Source of the DNA: JBILCM01 sp044353165
Lineage (GTDB): Bacteria > Bacillota > Bacilli > Paenibacillales > YIM-B00363
DNA length: 25,645 nt
Assembly: GCA_044353165.1 (NCBI GenBank)
Contig: JBILCM010000032.1
Span: 1 to 25,645, forward strand
Reading direction: 5' to 3'
The translations under genes and the position numbers were made by a program. The notes below the pieces were generated by a model that saw only the letters and a list, made by a program, of their open reading frames with translations, was not told where the DNA came from and did no database searches. Below are positions 13,536-21,215 of the stretch, one piece after another (position 1 is the first letter of the stretch; each line of letters begins with the position of its first letter).

Positions 13536-14627
13536 ATGAACATTCCTAATTACTTACAAGAATACCAAGAAGGGTATAGAAGAAATCCGAGAGAAGCCAA
13601 TGCCGCATGGTTCAAAGATGCGAAATATGGCCTGTTCTTGCATTATGGTCTGTATTCATTGGTGGAGAATTCAGAGCACGTCCACATCCAAGAGTGGGCT
13701 CAATTGAATGAGCGGATACCTGTAGCGGAGTACGCGAAGCTTAAGGATCGATTCACTGCGGATCAGTTTGACGCTGATGCGATTGTCCGCATGGCAATGG
13801 AATGCGGTATGAAGTATGTCAACATTACTACAAGACATCACGACAGCTTCTGTCTCTGGCCTACGCAATATACCGATTTTCATTCTGTTAACAGTCCAGC
13901 GAAGCGGGATTTGCTAGCGGAGCTTGCACAAGCGTGCGAGAAGTATGGTCTAGGTTTGTTCCTCTATTATTCCCATGGCAGGGATTGGAAGCACCCGCAT
14001 GCGCCGAATAATGATACATGGGGCGGGAGTGCCAGACCGGATTACGATCCTCCCGAGCCATCCTACAAATATGGGGAAGACCATGACCTGAATCAGTATG
14101 TGCAATTCATGAAAGATCAAATTACGGAGTTGCTGACGTTATATCCGACGGTCGCGGGGATCTGGCTGGATGGGATCGCTGTTCCCCTGAGTGGTGATGT
14201 CGCGGCGTTCCAATGCCAAGCTTTGTATGATCACATCCGCAGTATCCATCCACATGCCCTTATCTCGTATAAGCAAGGATTGTTAGGTACGGAGGATTTC
14301 TTCGCCCCGGAGCACCATATTCCTAAGGGTGCAACCGATGAAGCAAGCAAGCGGAAATTAGGGAAAATTCATGATCAACCGGAGAAGAAAATTGAAATTT
14401 GCACCACGCTGATTCATGAGCCGCCTTCTTGGGGATACTTGCCTAACGCCAAGCACAAGAATGAAGAACAAGTATGGGCCAAGCTAGAAGAAGCCGTAGC
14501 CATGAACGCGAATTTACTATTGAATACCGGGCCTATGCCTGACGGTGCGATAGACCCTGTCGATGAAGCAACACTAAGAGTGGTAGGGGCTAGAATCAAG
14601 AGGGAAGGATTCCCTCGGCGAAACTAG
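13536..14627 (+). CDS. GH29 alpha-L-fucosidase-like glycoside hydrolase
   Basis: A 363-aa protein, the catalytic (beta/alpha)8 domain only. Family landmarks: WFKDAKYGLFLHYGLYS at the start, EWAQLNERI, YVNITTRHHDSFCLWPTQYT (the HHDGF-type motif) and GIWLDGIA with the likely nucleophile Asp212. The C-terminal end NANLLLNTGPMPDGAIDP is also typical. There is no signal peptide, so it acts in the cytoplasm, and it lacks the C-terminal beta domain of larger fucosidases. GH29 enzymes release alpha-L-fucose with retention. The exact substrate here is unproven, because WLDG replaces the more common WFDG. AAGGGAG lies about 7 bases before the ATG. The AraC-type gene reads away from it 157 bp upstream and is the obvious regulator. 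Confidence 0.9.
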   Translation: MNIPNYLQEYQEGYRRNPREANAAWFKDAKYGLFLHYGLYSLVENSEHVHIQEWAQLNERIPVAEYAKLKDRFTADQFDADAIVRMAMECGMKYVNITTRHHDSFCLWPTQYTDFHSVNSPAKRDLLAELAQACEKYGLGLFLYYSHGRDWKHPHAPNNDTWGGSARPDYDPPEPSYKYGEDHDLNQYVQFMKDQITELLTLYPTVAGIWLDGIAVPLSGDVAAFQCQALYDHIRSIHPHALISYKQGLLGTEDFFAPEHHIPKGATDEASKRKLGKIHDQPEKKIEICTTLIHEPPSWGYLPNAKHKNEEQVWAKLEEAVAMNANLLLNTGPMPDGAIDPVDEATLRVVGARIKREGFPRRN

Positions 14628-14665
14628 AAAGAAATAACTGCACCCCGAACGAAGGAGGGAGAGAC

Positions 14666-14752
14666 ATGTATACGAAGTGGAGCTTCACCCGTGACCTCAT
14701 TGCTAAATTGAGGTATTTCGCCATCTGCAACCTTCAGTTTTCTAAACTATAA
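14666..14752 (+). CDS. 28-codon ORF with strong ribosome binding site, probably a gene remnant
   Basis: ATG 14666, with AAGGAGGGAG 5–8 bases upstream, gives MYTKWSFTRDLIAKLRYFAI, a few more residues and TAA. It starts 39 bp after the GH29 stop, as a second operon gene would. The excellent initiation region and tiny product suggest the front of a lost gene rather than a functional peptide. Nothing recognisable follows before the next promoter region. Confidence 0.35.
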   Translation: MYTKWSFTRDLIAKLRYFAICNLQFSKL

Positions 14753-14853
14753 GCCTAGGAACTTGGTGTGAGCATGACTGATTGCTACGGGGTGTTTAAG
14801 CCGATTTGAAATTATTTACGTTCCCTATCGAACTTGTTTATGATTCTGAAAAA

Positions 14854-14868
14854 TAATAGCGTTTTCAT
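14854..14868. promoter_or_regulatory. cre-like CcpA site (one mismatch) upstream of the solute-binding protein
   Basis: Reading the minus strand, ATGAAAACGCTATTA matches the cre consensus WTGNAANCGNWNNCW at 14 of 15 positions; the C near the 3' end is replaced by T. It lies about 30 bp before the ATG, a position suited to catabolite repression. Confidence 0.45.
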
Positions 14869-14899
14869 TCTATCCTAATTCGAATATGGAGGGTTTTTT

Positions 14900-16606
14900 A
14901 TGAAAAAAAAGTTGCTTGTCATTCCCTTAATTTTTGCACTCATCTTGTCACTTTTTGCGTGTAGCAGTGCTTCAACCATTGAACAAACAGCAGAACCGAC
15001 GACGGAAGACACGGTGCAAAGTGCTGAGGCAGAGCAGAAAGCTGCGGAAGAAGCGGCTGCCCAAGCGCAGGCAGAGTTGGAAGCGGTGAAGGCGGCGGAA
15101 GCCGAAGCGTTAGCCGCAGCGGAGAAAGCGGCAGCGGAGAAAGCGGAAGCGGAACGATTGTTAGCCGAAGCGAAGACGGAAGAAGAGAAACAGGCTGCTG
15201 AGATATTGCTGGCTGAGACAGAAGCAGCCGAGCGAGCAGCCGCTCAAGCGATGGCCAAAGCCGAAATTGAAAAACTAGCTGCTGAGAAAGCAGTCGCAGA
15301 GAAAGCGGCTACCCAGAAAGCTGTTGCCGCGAAAGCAGCTGCGGAGAAAGCTGTGAGTGCATCCACCAATACGACGAAACCAGCTGAACCCAAGACTTCC
15401 GCAACACCAGCAATCGATACGAAACCTGTGACTTTGAAAGTATGGGACCAATTTTCGACGCCAGACGACCAGTGGGAAAACCTGGTGGTCGCTCCCTTGA
15501 AAGCCAAGTACCCACATATCACCTTGGATCGCACAAAACCCACAACGGCAATGCCGTTGTTGCAAGCCGTGGCTGGAGGGTATAAACCTGACGTTATTTT
15601 CACGGGATTTTATTTCGCAGCTGAGTTGATGTTACTAGGTCTTCCAATGGAACTGGACGATTATGTAAAAAAATACAACGTAAATTTGAATGAATTCCAA
15701 CCGGAAGCCATTAATGCCTTGCGCATGTATGGGGAAGGGAAACTTGTTGGATTACCAATACGTATGAATGCGCAAGTGTTGCTATACAACAAAGATATCT
15801 TTGATCGGTTCGGTGTTCCTTACCCTAAGGACGGCATGACGTTCCCACAAGTGGTGGAACTCGCCAAGAAACTCACACGTAGCGACGGGGGGAAACAGTA
15901 TTATGGTCTGTTGCCGGGGGTTCCGAACGATCATTCCAAACAACGGACAATTCAAGAAATTAATGTGAAAACCAACCAGGCGAACTTTGATAACAGCGAT
16001 ATGAGGAAGATCATGCAGTATTATATTGATGTTTATAACATTCCGGGGTATAGCTTTACAGGAATACCATTTATTAATTTAAACGGTTTCTACAAAGACA
16101 AGAATGTAGCGATGGCTCAGGATTGGATAAACGGGGTGGTTCGCAGCAGAAGCGCAGACTTAACGGCCATGAATTTTGATATGGTCACTTTGCCAACATG
16201 GGAAGACCGTCCGGGGATCGGGTCGAGGGTAGATGCCCACGTGATGATGGTCTCGAACAGTTCGAAGCATAAGGAACAAAGTTTTCTGGTCATTCAACAC
16301 ATTACCGCAACGAAAGAATCTCAGATTAACTTTGCGCGAACGGGCTACCTTCCTGCTGTGACCAGTTCTGATGTCACCAGCCAGTTTGCATCAGAGACGG
16401 CTTTTTTGAAAGGGAAGAACATTCAGGCAATCTTCAAGAACAAAGTGGCACCTCTTAGCAGATATCATGAATATGACAATCTTGTGCCTACGTACTTACA
16501 CCGTTTGGTGGTGGACGTCGTTGGCAATAAGACTGATGTCAACACCGCATTGCGTAACAGCCAAGAAGCATTGACGAAAGAAATTAAAGAAAAAATGAAA
16601 CGATAA
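14900..16606 (+). CDS. extracellular solute-binding lipoprotein (family 1) on a coiled-coil stalk
   Basis: A 568-aa protein. Residues 1–20 are a lipoprotein signal peptide with lipobox LFAC, Cys21 being lipidated. Residues about 38–150 are an extremely Ala/Glu/Lys-rich heptad-like stretch (AEKAAAEKAEAERLLAEAKT and similar), then a Pro/Thr linker. From about 170 (TLKVWDQFSTPDDQWENLVV) comes a typical SBP family 1 domain for sugar uptake. Normal family members lack the stalk; about 110 residues of helix would hold the binding domain well away from the membrane. No permease or ATPase gene is adjacent, so it must serve a transporter coded elsewhere or act as a sensor. GGAGG precedes the ATG by 9 bases; a cre-like site lies just upstream and a strong terminator follows. 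Confidence 0.9.
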   Translation: MKKKLLVIPLIFALILSLFACSSASTIEQTAEPTTEDTVQSAEAEQKAAEEAAAQAQAELEAVKAAEAEALAAAEKAAAEKAEAERLLAEAKTEEEKQAAEILLAETEAAERAAAQAMAKAEIEKLAAEKAVAEKAATQKAVAAKAAAEKAVSASTNTTKPAEPKTSATPAIDTKPVTLKVWDQFSTPDDQWENLVVAPLKAKYPHITLDRTKPTTAMPLLQAVAGGYKPDVIFTGFYFAAELMLLGLPMELDDYVKKYNVNLNEFQPEAINALRMYGEGKLVGLPIRMNAQVLLYNKDIFDRFGVPYPKDGMTFPQVVELAKKLTRSDGGKQYYGLLPGVPNDHSKQRTIQEINVKTNQANFDNSDMRKIMQYYIDVYNIPGYSFTGIPFINLNGFYKDKNVAMAQDWINGVVRSRSADLTAMNFDMVTLPTWEDRPGIGSRVDAHVMMVSNSSKHKEQSFLVIQHITATKESQINFARTGYLPAVTSSDVTSQFASETAFLKGKNIQAIFKNKVAPLSRYHEYDNLVPTYLHRLVVDVVGNKTDVNTALRNSQEALTKEIKEKMKR

Positions 16607-16616
16607 TGGAAGATCG

Positions 16617-16651
16617 AACCCAACTCCAGATTTCACGGAGTTGGGTTTTTG
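16617..16651 (+). terminator. Rho-independent terminator after the solute-binding protein gene
   Basis: AACCCAACTCC (16617–16627), 9-nt loop, GGAGTTGGGTT (16637–16647) running into a T-run. The stem is a perfect 11 bp and starts 10 bp after the stop codon. Confidence 0.9.
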
Positions 16652-16888
16652 CTGTGCGCATAGCATGATGAGGAACGCATTGTTTCATTCTCGGATATCC
16701 TCTTTATCGATGAGTTCATGGAGAGATTGCTTAGCTTCTTGAATACTTCGCAAGGAGCAACACCCGTCTTTCTTTGTCGTAACGAACAGTACCTTCTTGC
16801 TTGGTTTTCCCTCGAATTGGATGAAAGATGAAATTCGTGAATAAATGGATAAAAACCAGTAACCACTTGAATTAGAAAAAAATATAAA

Positions 16889-16903
16889 ATGAAAGCGATA
16901 ACA
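16889..16903. promoter_or_regulatory. CcpA cre site, perfect match
   Basis: ATGAAAGCGATAACA fits the cre consensus WTGNAANCGNWNNCW at every position. It lies 30 bp before the preferred TTG start of the next gene. The ATG inside it could be mistaken for that gene's start. Confidence 0.65.
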
Positions 16904-16933
16904 ATATGGGAAAAATGGAAGGTGGCCATTCAG

Positions 16934-19318
16934 TTGAAAAGAAAGTCACTACTTATATTCGTTAACGCAATACTACTTGTTTCATTGATGACGAATTCCT
17001 CATTCCATGTAGCAACGGCATCCAGTACATCTCCAATAGAACAAAGAACAAAATATATTTACTTGAACACTTCATCCGGAGGCGCAACGCCTTATGAAAC
17101 GATGCGTTATATCAACAACAAATTTGGTGAATTGAACAGAAGATCCCCTGTTAAGGTGGGTATATCTATCATCTATGAGGGTTTCCAGAATGAAGGCGTG
17201 CGCTTGACGGAGCTTCAAAGACAACTGGATACTGCAAGAAATCTTGCAGTACCGATACTTATTCAAGTGGACGTTGAAAAGTGGTTGCCGATGGATCTAG
17301 TCAACTGGTGGGACCCATCCAAACCCGGGTACAACCCTGACAACATCAATAACGTGGAATGGTACGGATGGACACCGGAGACGGCAACCAAGATCGCATG
17401 GAGAAACTGGGGAACCCGGATCAGGATTTTACCTGCGCCCAACCTTGCAAGCCCTACCTACAGACAAAGAGCTAAAGAAACCAGTCTGAAATTCATCAAC
17501 GTTGTGATGGATTGGTATAAGAAGCTTCCTGAGGGTGAAAAATATTTGTTTGGCGGTTGGAGAGTCGGATGGGAAACGACCATCGGAAGCTCTGAGCAAT
17601 ATTATGTTAATGGGAATGATTATTTGGATAAACCTGTAAGTATGGACCCGCTGGATGGTTCGCCGACTGAAAAACTTGGCTACAATGCGGTAAAAACATT
17701 GGGATTGCAGAATAGCGGAACGATCACTCATGGCAATATGATAAAGGTTCTATCCAATTACATTACTGACCTTGCTAAATTTGCATATGATAACGGTGTG
17801 CCGAGAGAGAAAATCTTTAATCATTCGGTTCTCTGGGGAGCTGTAGATAATAATCAGGTTCTTGTCAATCCTTACTCTAATCCGGGCGTCACATTCTATC
17901 CCTTCTATCCCACGAAGAATGATTACACATTGAGGGACGTTGTTCGGTTTCATGAACCAGCGAAACGAGCCATGAAAGATTTCAATGCTACAGGATATGC
18001 CATTGGTGAAACCAACACATGGGCGAATAAGGATTATGACTCCTGGTTTAAGTTTTTAAGAGCGAACATTGTGGCAGATCCCGATTTAATTTATCTAAGT
18101 ATTTATAATTATGACACAGTCATGTACAAGGAGAATGTTGAGAGAGCCATTGTCGATTGTTTGAACGGATGGCCGCTGTCGCCTGCTGAAGAAACCTATG
18201 TTCTCCAACCCGAGTTTAAACCCGCTCATGCACCGCGAAGACAGGGGGGTATCGGAGGATATAAGCCTGAATTATGGCCCGTTACCTCAAGTGCAGGTTA
18301 CTGGGGTGCGGACGATGGCAATCGTCAATGGTTGGATACCCATAAAGAGCTTGTTCAAGTTGTACTTGAAAATCAGGGTTCAACAGATATCTTGCTTGTG
18401 GGGGATAGTCTCACGCAGCAATGGGGGGGCTCGTTTGGCAAACCGTTTATTAATCCGTGGAACAAAAACTTCGGAAAACTAAAGACCTTAAATATTGGCA
18501 TAGGGGGAGACAAAACCCAGAATGTGCTTTGGCGCTTGAATAATGGAGGCGTTCAGGGTATTGATCCGAAAGTGGTTGTTCTGATGATTGGAACGAATAA
18601 CATGTATAATGCCCATGAGACGGGTGCAGCTCCCATTGCGCAAGGGATAAGGGCAACTGTCGAGAAAATCAGATTTAAGCTCCCTGACTCAGACATAATT
18701 CTGATGGATGTATTACCTGCGGGCAAACCGGGGGAACCATTCCATGAAAATATTAAAAAAACGAACGAAGCCACGAAGGCTCTTGCACTGGACCAAGATC
18801 CCAAGGTACACCTGCTTCGTGTACATGATACATTGCTCAATAACGACGGTACGCTCAACACAACATATTTTGGCACAGACTTGCTACACTTAAGCGATGC
18901 AGGTTACACCATGATCAGTGATTTGCTCAAACCATTGATTCTGGAATTAACAAACAATAACGATAATCAAGCACCTGTAAAAACGGAATCAGCTCCGAAA
19001 AAGACAGCATCACCTTCGGTTGTAACAGAAGTAGCTTCGCAATCCATGGTGACAATATCAGAAAAAATACAAGAAAAAGCACCAGAAAAAGCACCAGAAA
19101 AAGTGGAGTCAGCTTCAGAAGCTCCGAAATTAACATCAGAAGAAACAGAGACGGCCGTGAATGTATCAGCACGCAGTCCAGAACCGGATGTGCCTGTTAC
19201 TGAAAACGACACGGAGCAAGTCAAAACCTCTAAATCACTGCTGTATGGGTTAATTTCTTTACCATTGCTAGCTGTGCTTGCTATTGCAGCCTATTTCATT
19301 AGGAGAAGGGTAAAGTAA
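16934..19318 (+). CDS. surface-anchored fusion: TIM-barrel-like domain plus SGNH/GDSL esterase
   Basis: 794 aa from the TTG at 16934, chosen because GGAAGGTGG (16917–16925) lies 8 bases upstream and a normal signal peptide follows (MKRKSLLIFVNAILLVSLMT). An in-frame ATG at 16889 sits in a cre site and lacks a ribosome binding site. Residues about 35–420 look like a glycosidase-type barrel (GWRVGWETTIG, GYAIGETNTW as possible acid sites), family not recognised. Residues about 480–670 are an SGNH hydrolase of the PAF-acetylhydrolase-like group: GDSL with Ser492, GIGGD, GTNN (553–556), DLLH with Asp649 and His652. A Pro/Glu/Lys/Thr-rich spacer with APEK repeats leads to one membrane helix and the tail RRRVK. 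It probably removes acyl groups and cleaves a surface or environmental polysaccharide. Confidence 0.85.
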   Translation: MKRKSLLIFVNAILLVSLMTNSSFHVATASSTSPIEQRTKYIYLNTSSGGATPYETMRYINNKFGELNRRSPVKVGISIIYEGFQNEGVRLTELQRQLDTARNLAVPILIQVDVEKWLPMDLVNWWDPSKPGYNPDNINNVEWYGWTPETATKIAWRNWGTRIRILPAPNLASPTYRQRAKETSLKFINVVMDWYKKLPEGEKYLFGGWRVGWETTIGSSEQYYVNGNDYLDKPVSMDPLDGSPTEKLGYNAVKTLGLQNSGTITHGNMIKVLSNYITDLAKFAYDNGVPREKIFNHSVLWGAVDNNQVLVNPYSNPGVTFYPFYPTKNDYTLRDVVRFHEPAKRAMKDFNATGYAIGETNTWANKDYDSWFKFLRANIVADPDLIYLSIYNYDTVMYKENVERAIVDCLNGWPLSPAEETYVLQPEFKPAHAPRRQGGIGGYKPELWPVTSSAGYWGADDGNRQWLDTHKELVQVVLENQGSTDILLVGDSLTQQWGGSFGKPFINPWNKNFGKLKTLNIGIGGDKTQNVLWRLNNGGVQGIDPKVVVLMIGTNNMYNAHETGAAPIAQGIRATVEKIRFKLPDSDIILMDVLPAGKPGEPFHENIKKTNEATKALALDQDPKVHLLRVHDTLLNNDGTLNTTYFGTDLLHLSDAGYTMISDLLKPLILELTNNNDNQAPVKTESAPKKTASPSVVTEVASQSMVTISEKIQEKAPEKAPEKVESASEAPKLTSEETETAVNVSARSPEPDVPVTENDTEQVKTSKSLLYGLISLPLLAVLAIAAYFIRRRVK

Positions 19319-19329
19319 GTGGTTTGATG

Positions 19330-19566
19330 TTGCTGTAGGGAGGAGAATGAATCTCGGCTGCTTTGTGGCACGCCGAGATTCTGCTCATAAACAAGATGCA
19401 TGGCGATATAAATTGATGCCTCACAAGCTCGTTGCAAGTTTAGTATAATGGAATCCTGTTTTGTGTAATCTTGCAGGTTTTCGTCGTTACCTTCATGGAC
19501 CTCGTGAATTCTTTAGATAAACCGACGAATGATTTCTATTTTATTCATCAGAACATCATTGATCAT
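19330..19566 (-). pseudogene. relic of a HepT-like HEPN toxin
   Basis: On minus from ATG 19566: MINDVLMNKIEIIRRFI, TAA (19515–19513), then RIHEVHEGNDENLQDYTKQD, SIILNLQRACEASIYIAMHL and NLGVPQSSRDSFSSLQ. This follows the HepT order (NKIE.IE.C..RI.EEY.G...NL.DYTKQDSIILNLQRACEA.IDLAMH..). The TAA replaces the usual Lys of CIKRI, and the C-terminal RX4-6H catalytic region is missing, since the DNA runs into the 3' end of the SGNH gene. It is therefore dead twice over. HepT toxins are RNases, held in check by an MNT nucleotidyltransferase that AMPylates them. The MNT fragment is directly upstream with an ATGA overlap. Confidence 0.8.
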
Positions 19567-19718
19567 GGGTTCACTTCCTTCGTAAGAATTGCCTTACGCT
19601 CATCGTTAAGATAATCATATGCTTTAAACGCACGTAGGAAGGTGATTTTCTGCGCTATACAGTTATTATTCAGCAACAAATCGTAGTGATTGATTGCAAT
19701 GCTTCTCACCCACTGCAA
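19563..19718 (-). pseudogene. C-terminal fragment of an MNT-type nucleotidyltransferase antitoxin
   Basis: A 51-codon minus-strand frame: SIAINHYDLLLNNN, then ITFLRAFKAYDYLNDERKAI and LTKEVNP, TGA. This resembles the tail of MntA-like minimal nucleotidyltransferases. The TGA overlaps the HepT ATG (ATGA), the standard layout of MNT–HepT pairs. The N-terminal catalytic part (GSxxRGD...) is absent; an upstream in-frame TAG at 19721–19719 and then the next gene's stop close the frame. Confidence 0.7.
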
Positions 19719-19726
19719 CTACCGGT

Positions 19727-20326
19727 TCATGATTTTCGATAAGGCTCTTCTTGAACAAGCCGACCATATAATATTTTGATAAACAGCAAAGGAACTAACC
19801 ATTCCAAACCTGGAACCGGTTCAATAAGGTAGTAATTTGTCAAGATAGCAATCATAATCAATAAGATGGAAATGGGCCGTCTAATGTAAAGCGGAGTCTT
19901 CTGTAGGATCAAAGCGAATAACAATAGAAGAAGATACCACAATACACCGTGAACCCAAGAGTTCGGTTGAAATATTATCCATACAATGATGGTGTGAATG
20001 TGCAGTAAGACGAACACCATTTTTTGTTTCAGGATTGCAACCCAGTACCCTTCATTGAGTTTCAGACTCGAATGATAGAACCGTTTAGCAGAATTCAAAC
20101 TATTGCATACTGCACCTCCGCCCACATCAATAGCGAGCACAAGCACAAGGACGAGTTGCCCAACGTTCCAATCGACGACTCCGTTATTAGATATGTAAAG
20201 TAAAAACAAGGGCACGATACCAAATGATATCCAACCAATCCATTTTTCACTTGAGGAAGCATCGGTTCCCATCATCAAATCGGTCTTCCCGCGATATTCC
20301 CACTCCACATTGGGGTTCTTATTCAT
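19727..20326 (-). CDS. multi-pass membrane protein of unknown function
   Basis: About 199 aa with five or six hydrophobic helices (WISFGIVPLFLLYI, QLVLVLVLAIDVGGG, VFVLLHIHTIIVWIIF, VLWYLLLLLFALIL, ISILLIMIAILTNYYL, WLVPLLFIKILYG). The segment GGGAVCNSLNSAKRFYHS between helices 2 and 3 looks conserved-type, but I cannot name the family. The start is uncertain: GGAG of the site overlaps the stop codon of the upstream dehydrogenase gene (20344–20341); ATG 20326, TTG 20329 and TTG 20338 are all in frame. Spacing favours 20329 or 20326. It is probably co-transcribed with the KduD-type gene, which ends just upstream. Confidence 0.7.
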   Translation of the reverse strand: MNKNPNVEWEYRGKTDLMMGTDASSSEKWIGWISFGIVPLFLLYISNNGVVDWNVGQLVLVLVLAIDVGGGAVCNSLNSAKRFYHSSLKLNEGYWVAILKQKMVFVLLHIHTIIVWIIFQPNSWVHGVLWYLLLLLFALILQKTPLYIRRPISILLIMIAILTNYYLIEPVPGLEWLVPLLFIKILYGRLVQEEPYRKS

Positions 20327-20343
20327 CAATCGGTTCAATCCTC

Positions 20344-21102
20344 CTAACGGCCTAACCAGCCGCCATCAACAGCCAGCAGATGGCCATTCACATAATTGGA
20401 AGCATTCGAAGCAAGATAGATGACCGCACCTTGCATATCATCGGGTGCTCCCCATCGACCCGCGGGGATTCGCTCTAATATTTGACGATTTCTCACTTCG
20501 TCTTCAATTAATTTCGTATTCATCTCTGTGGCAATATACCCGGGAACAATCGCATTCACATTCACATGATGCTGAGCCCATTCATTGGAGAGCGCTTTGG
20601 TTAGCTGACCTACGGCTCCTTTGGCTGCAGCATAGGCAGGAACTGTCAGTCCACCTTGAAATGACAGCAAAGAAGCAATGTTAATAATTTTCCCCTTCTT
20701 CTGCGGGACCATATATCGACCGGCTTGCTGGCTTAACAACCAGACTGTTTTTAAATTGACTTGGATCACATCATCCCAATCCAATTCGGAAAAATCCACT
20801 GCTGGAGTACGTCTTTGGATCCCTGCGTTATTCACCAAAATATCAATTGTGGCAAACCGTGAGACCACTTCGGGTATGGCAGCTTTCACTTGATCTAGCT
20901 TCTCAAGGTCACAAGGAATGATTTCACATCTTCTGCCCAACGCTTCGATTTCCTGTTTGAGCGCTGTTTGTTCAGGATTTCGTTGCAAAGAGGCGATGTC
21001 TGCCCCAGCTGCTGCTAACGCATGTGCCATAGCACGCCCAATCCCACGTGTCGCACCCGTAATTGCTGCTACTTTCCCACTTAAGTCAAACAATGAATGC
21101 AC
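20344..21102 (-). CDS. kduD: 2-dehydro-3-deoxy-D-gluconate 5-dehydrogenase (KduD-type SDR)
   Basis: A 252-aa short-chain dehydrogenase: LFDLSGKVAAITGATRGIGR with the TGxxxGIG NAD site, ILVNNAGIQRR, INIASLLSFQGGLTVPAYAA then AKGAV with catalytic Ser, Tyr and Lys. Also NEWAQHHVNVNAIVPGYIAT and ERIPAGRWGAPDDM, ending VNGHLLAVDGGW. These segments match the KduD/gluconate dehydrogenase group closely. It would interconvert keto-deoxy sugar acids in uronate (pectin or alginate-type) breakdown, although no other kdu genes are adjacent. I chose GTG 21102 because AAAGGAGG ends 9 bases before it; the ATG at 21111 touches that site and is too close. It is divergent from the CoA-disulfide reductase gene, with about 110 bp between them. 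Confidence 0.85.
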   Translation of the reverse strand: MHSLFDLSGKVAAITGATRGIGRAMAHALAAAGADIASLQRNPEQTALKQEIEALGRRCEIIPCDLEKLDQVKAAIPEVVSRFATIDILVNNAGIQRRTPAVDFSELDWDDVIQVNLKTVWLLSQQAGRYMVPQKKGKIINIASLLSFQGGLTVPAYAAAKGAVGQLTKALSNEWAQHHVNVNAIVPGYIATEMNTKLIEDEVRNRQILERIPAGRWGAPDDMQGAVIYLASNASNYVNGHLLAVDGGWLGR

Positions 21103-21184
21103 GAAAATCATCCTCCTTTACAGATGTAAGTAGTATACAACATTCATCTGCATATTGCCCGAGTGTCATCGTTGCATCATGGGA

Positions 21185-21193
21185 TGATATAAT
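21185..21193 (+). promoter_or_regulatory. extended -10 promoter of the CoA-disulfide reductase gene
   Basis: TGATATAAT fits TGnTATAAT exactly. Transcription would start near 21200, giving a leader of about 16 nt that just includes AAAGGAG. No clear -35 is seen. Confidence 0.5.
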
Positions 21194-21215
21194 GGCTTCT
21201 AAAGGAGTGTTCGAG

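Noticed and set aside
16652..16888. Minus-strand coding relic (KKDGCCSLRSIQEAKQSLHE and nearby)
   Set aside because: Protein-like composition, but I recognise no family and there is no start; left unassigned.
19349..19381. Hairpin GAATCTCGGC…GCCGAGATTC as terminator of the SGNH gene
   Set aside because: The 10-bp stem is perfect, but there is no T-run on plus, and the bases belong to the HepT relic on minus.
21063..21215. Longer N-terminus for the CoA-disulfide reductase
   Set aside because: It overlaps the divergent dehydrogenase gene and precedes the promoter; ATG 21216 has the ribosome binding site and begins at the FAD motif.
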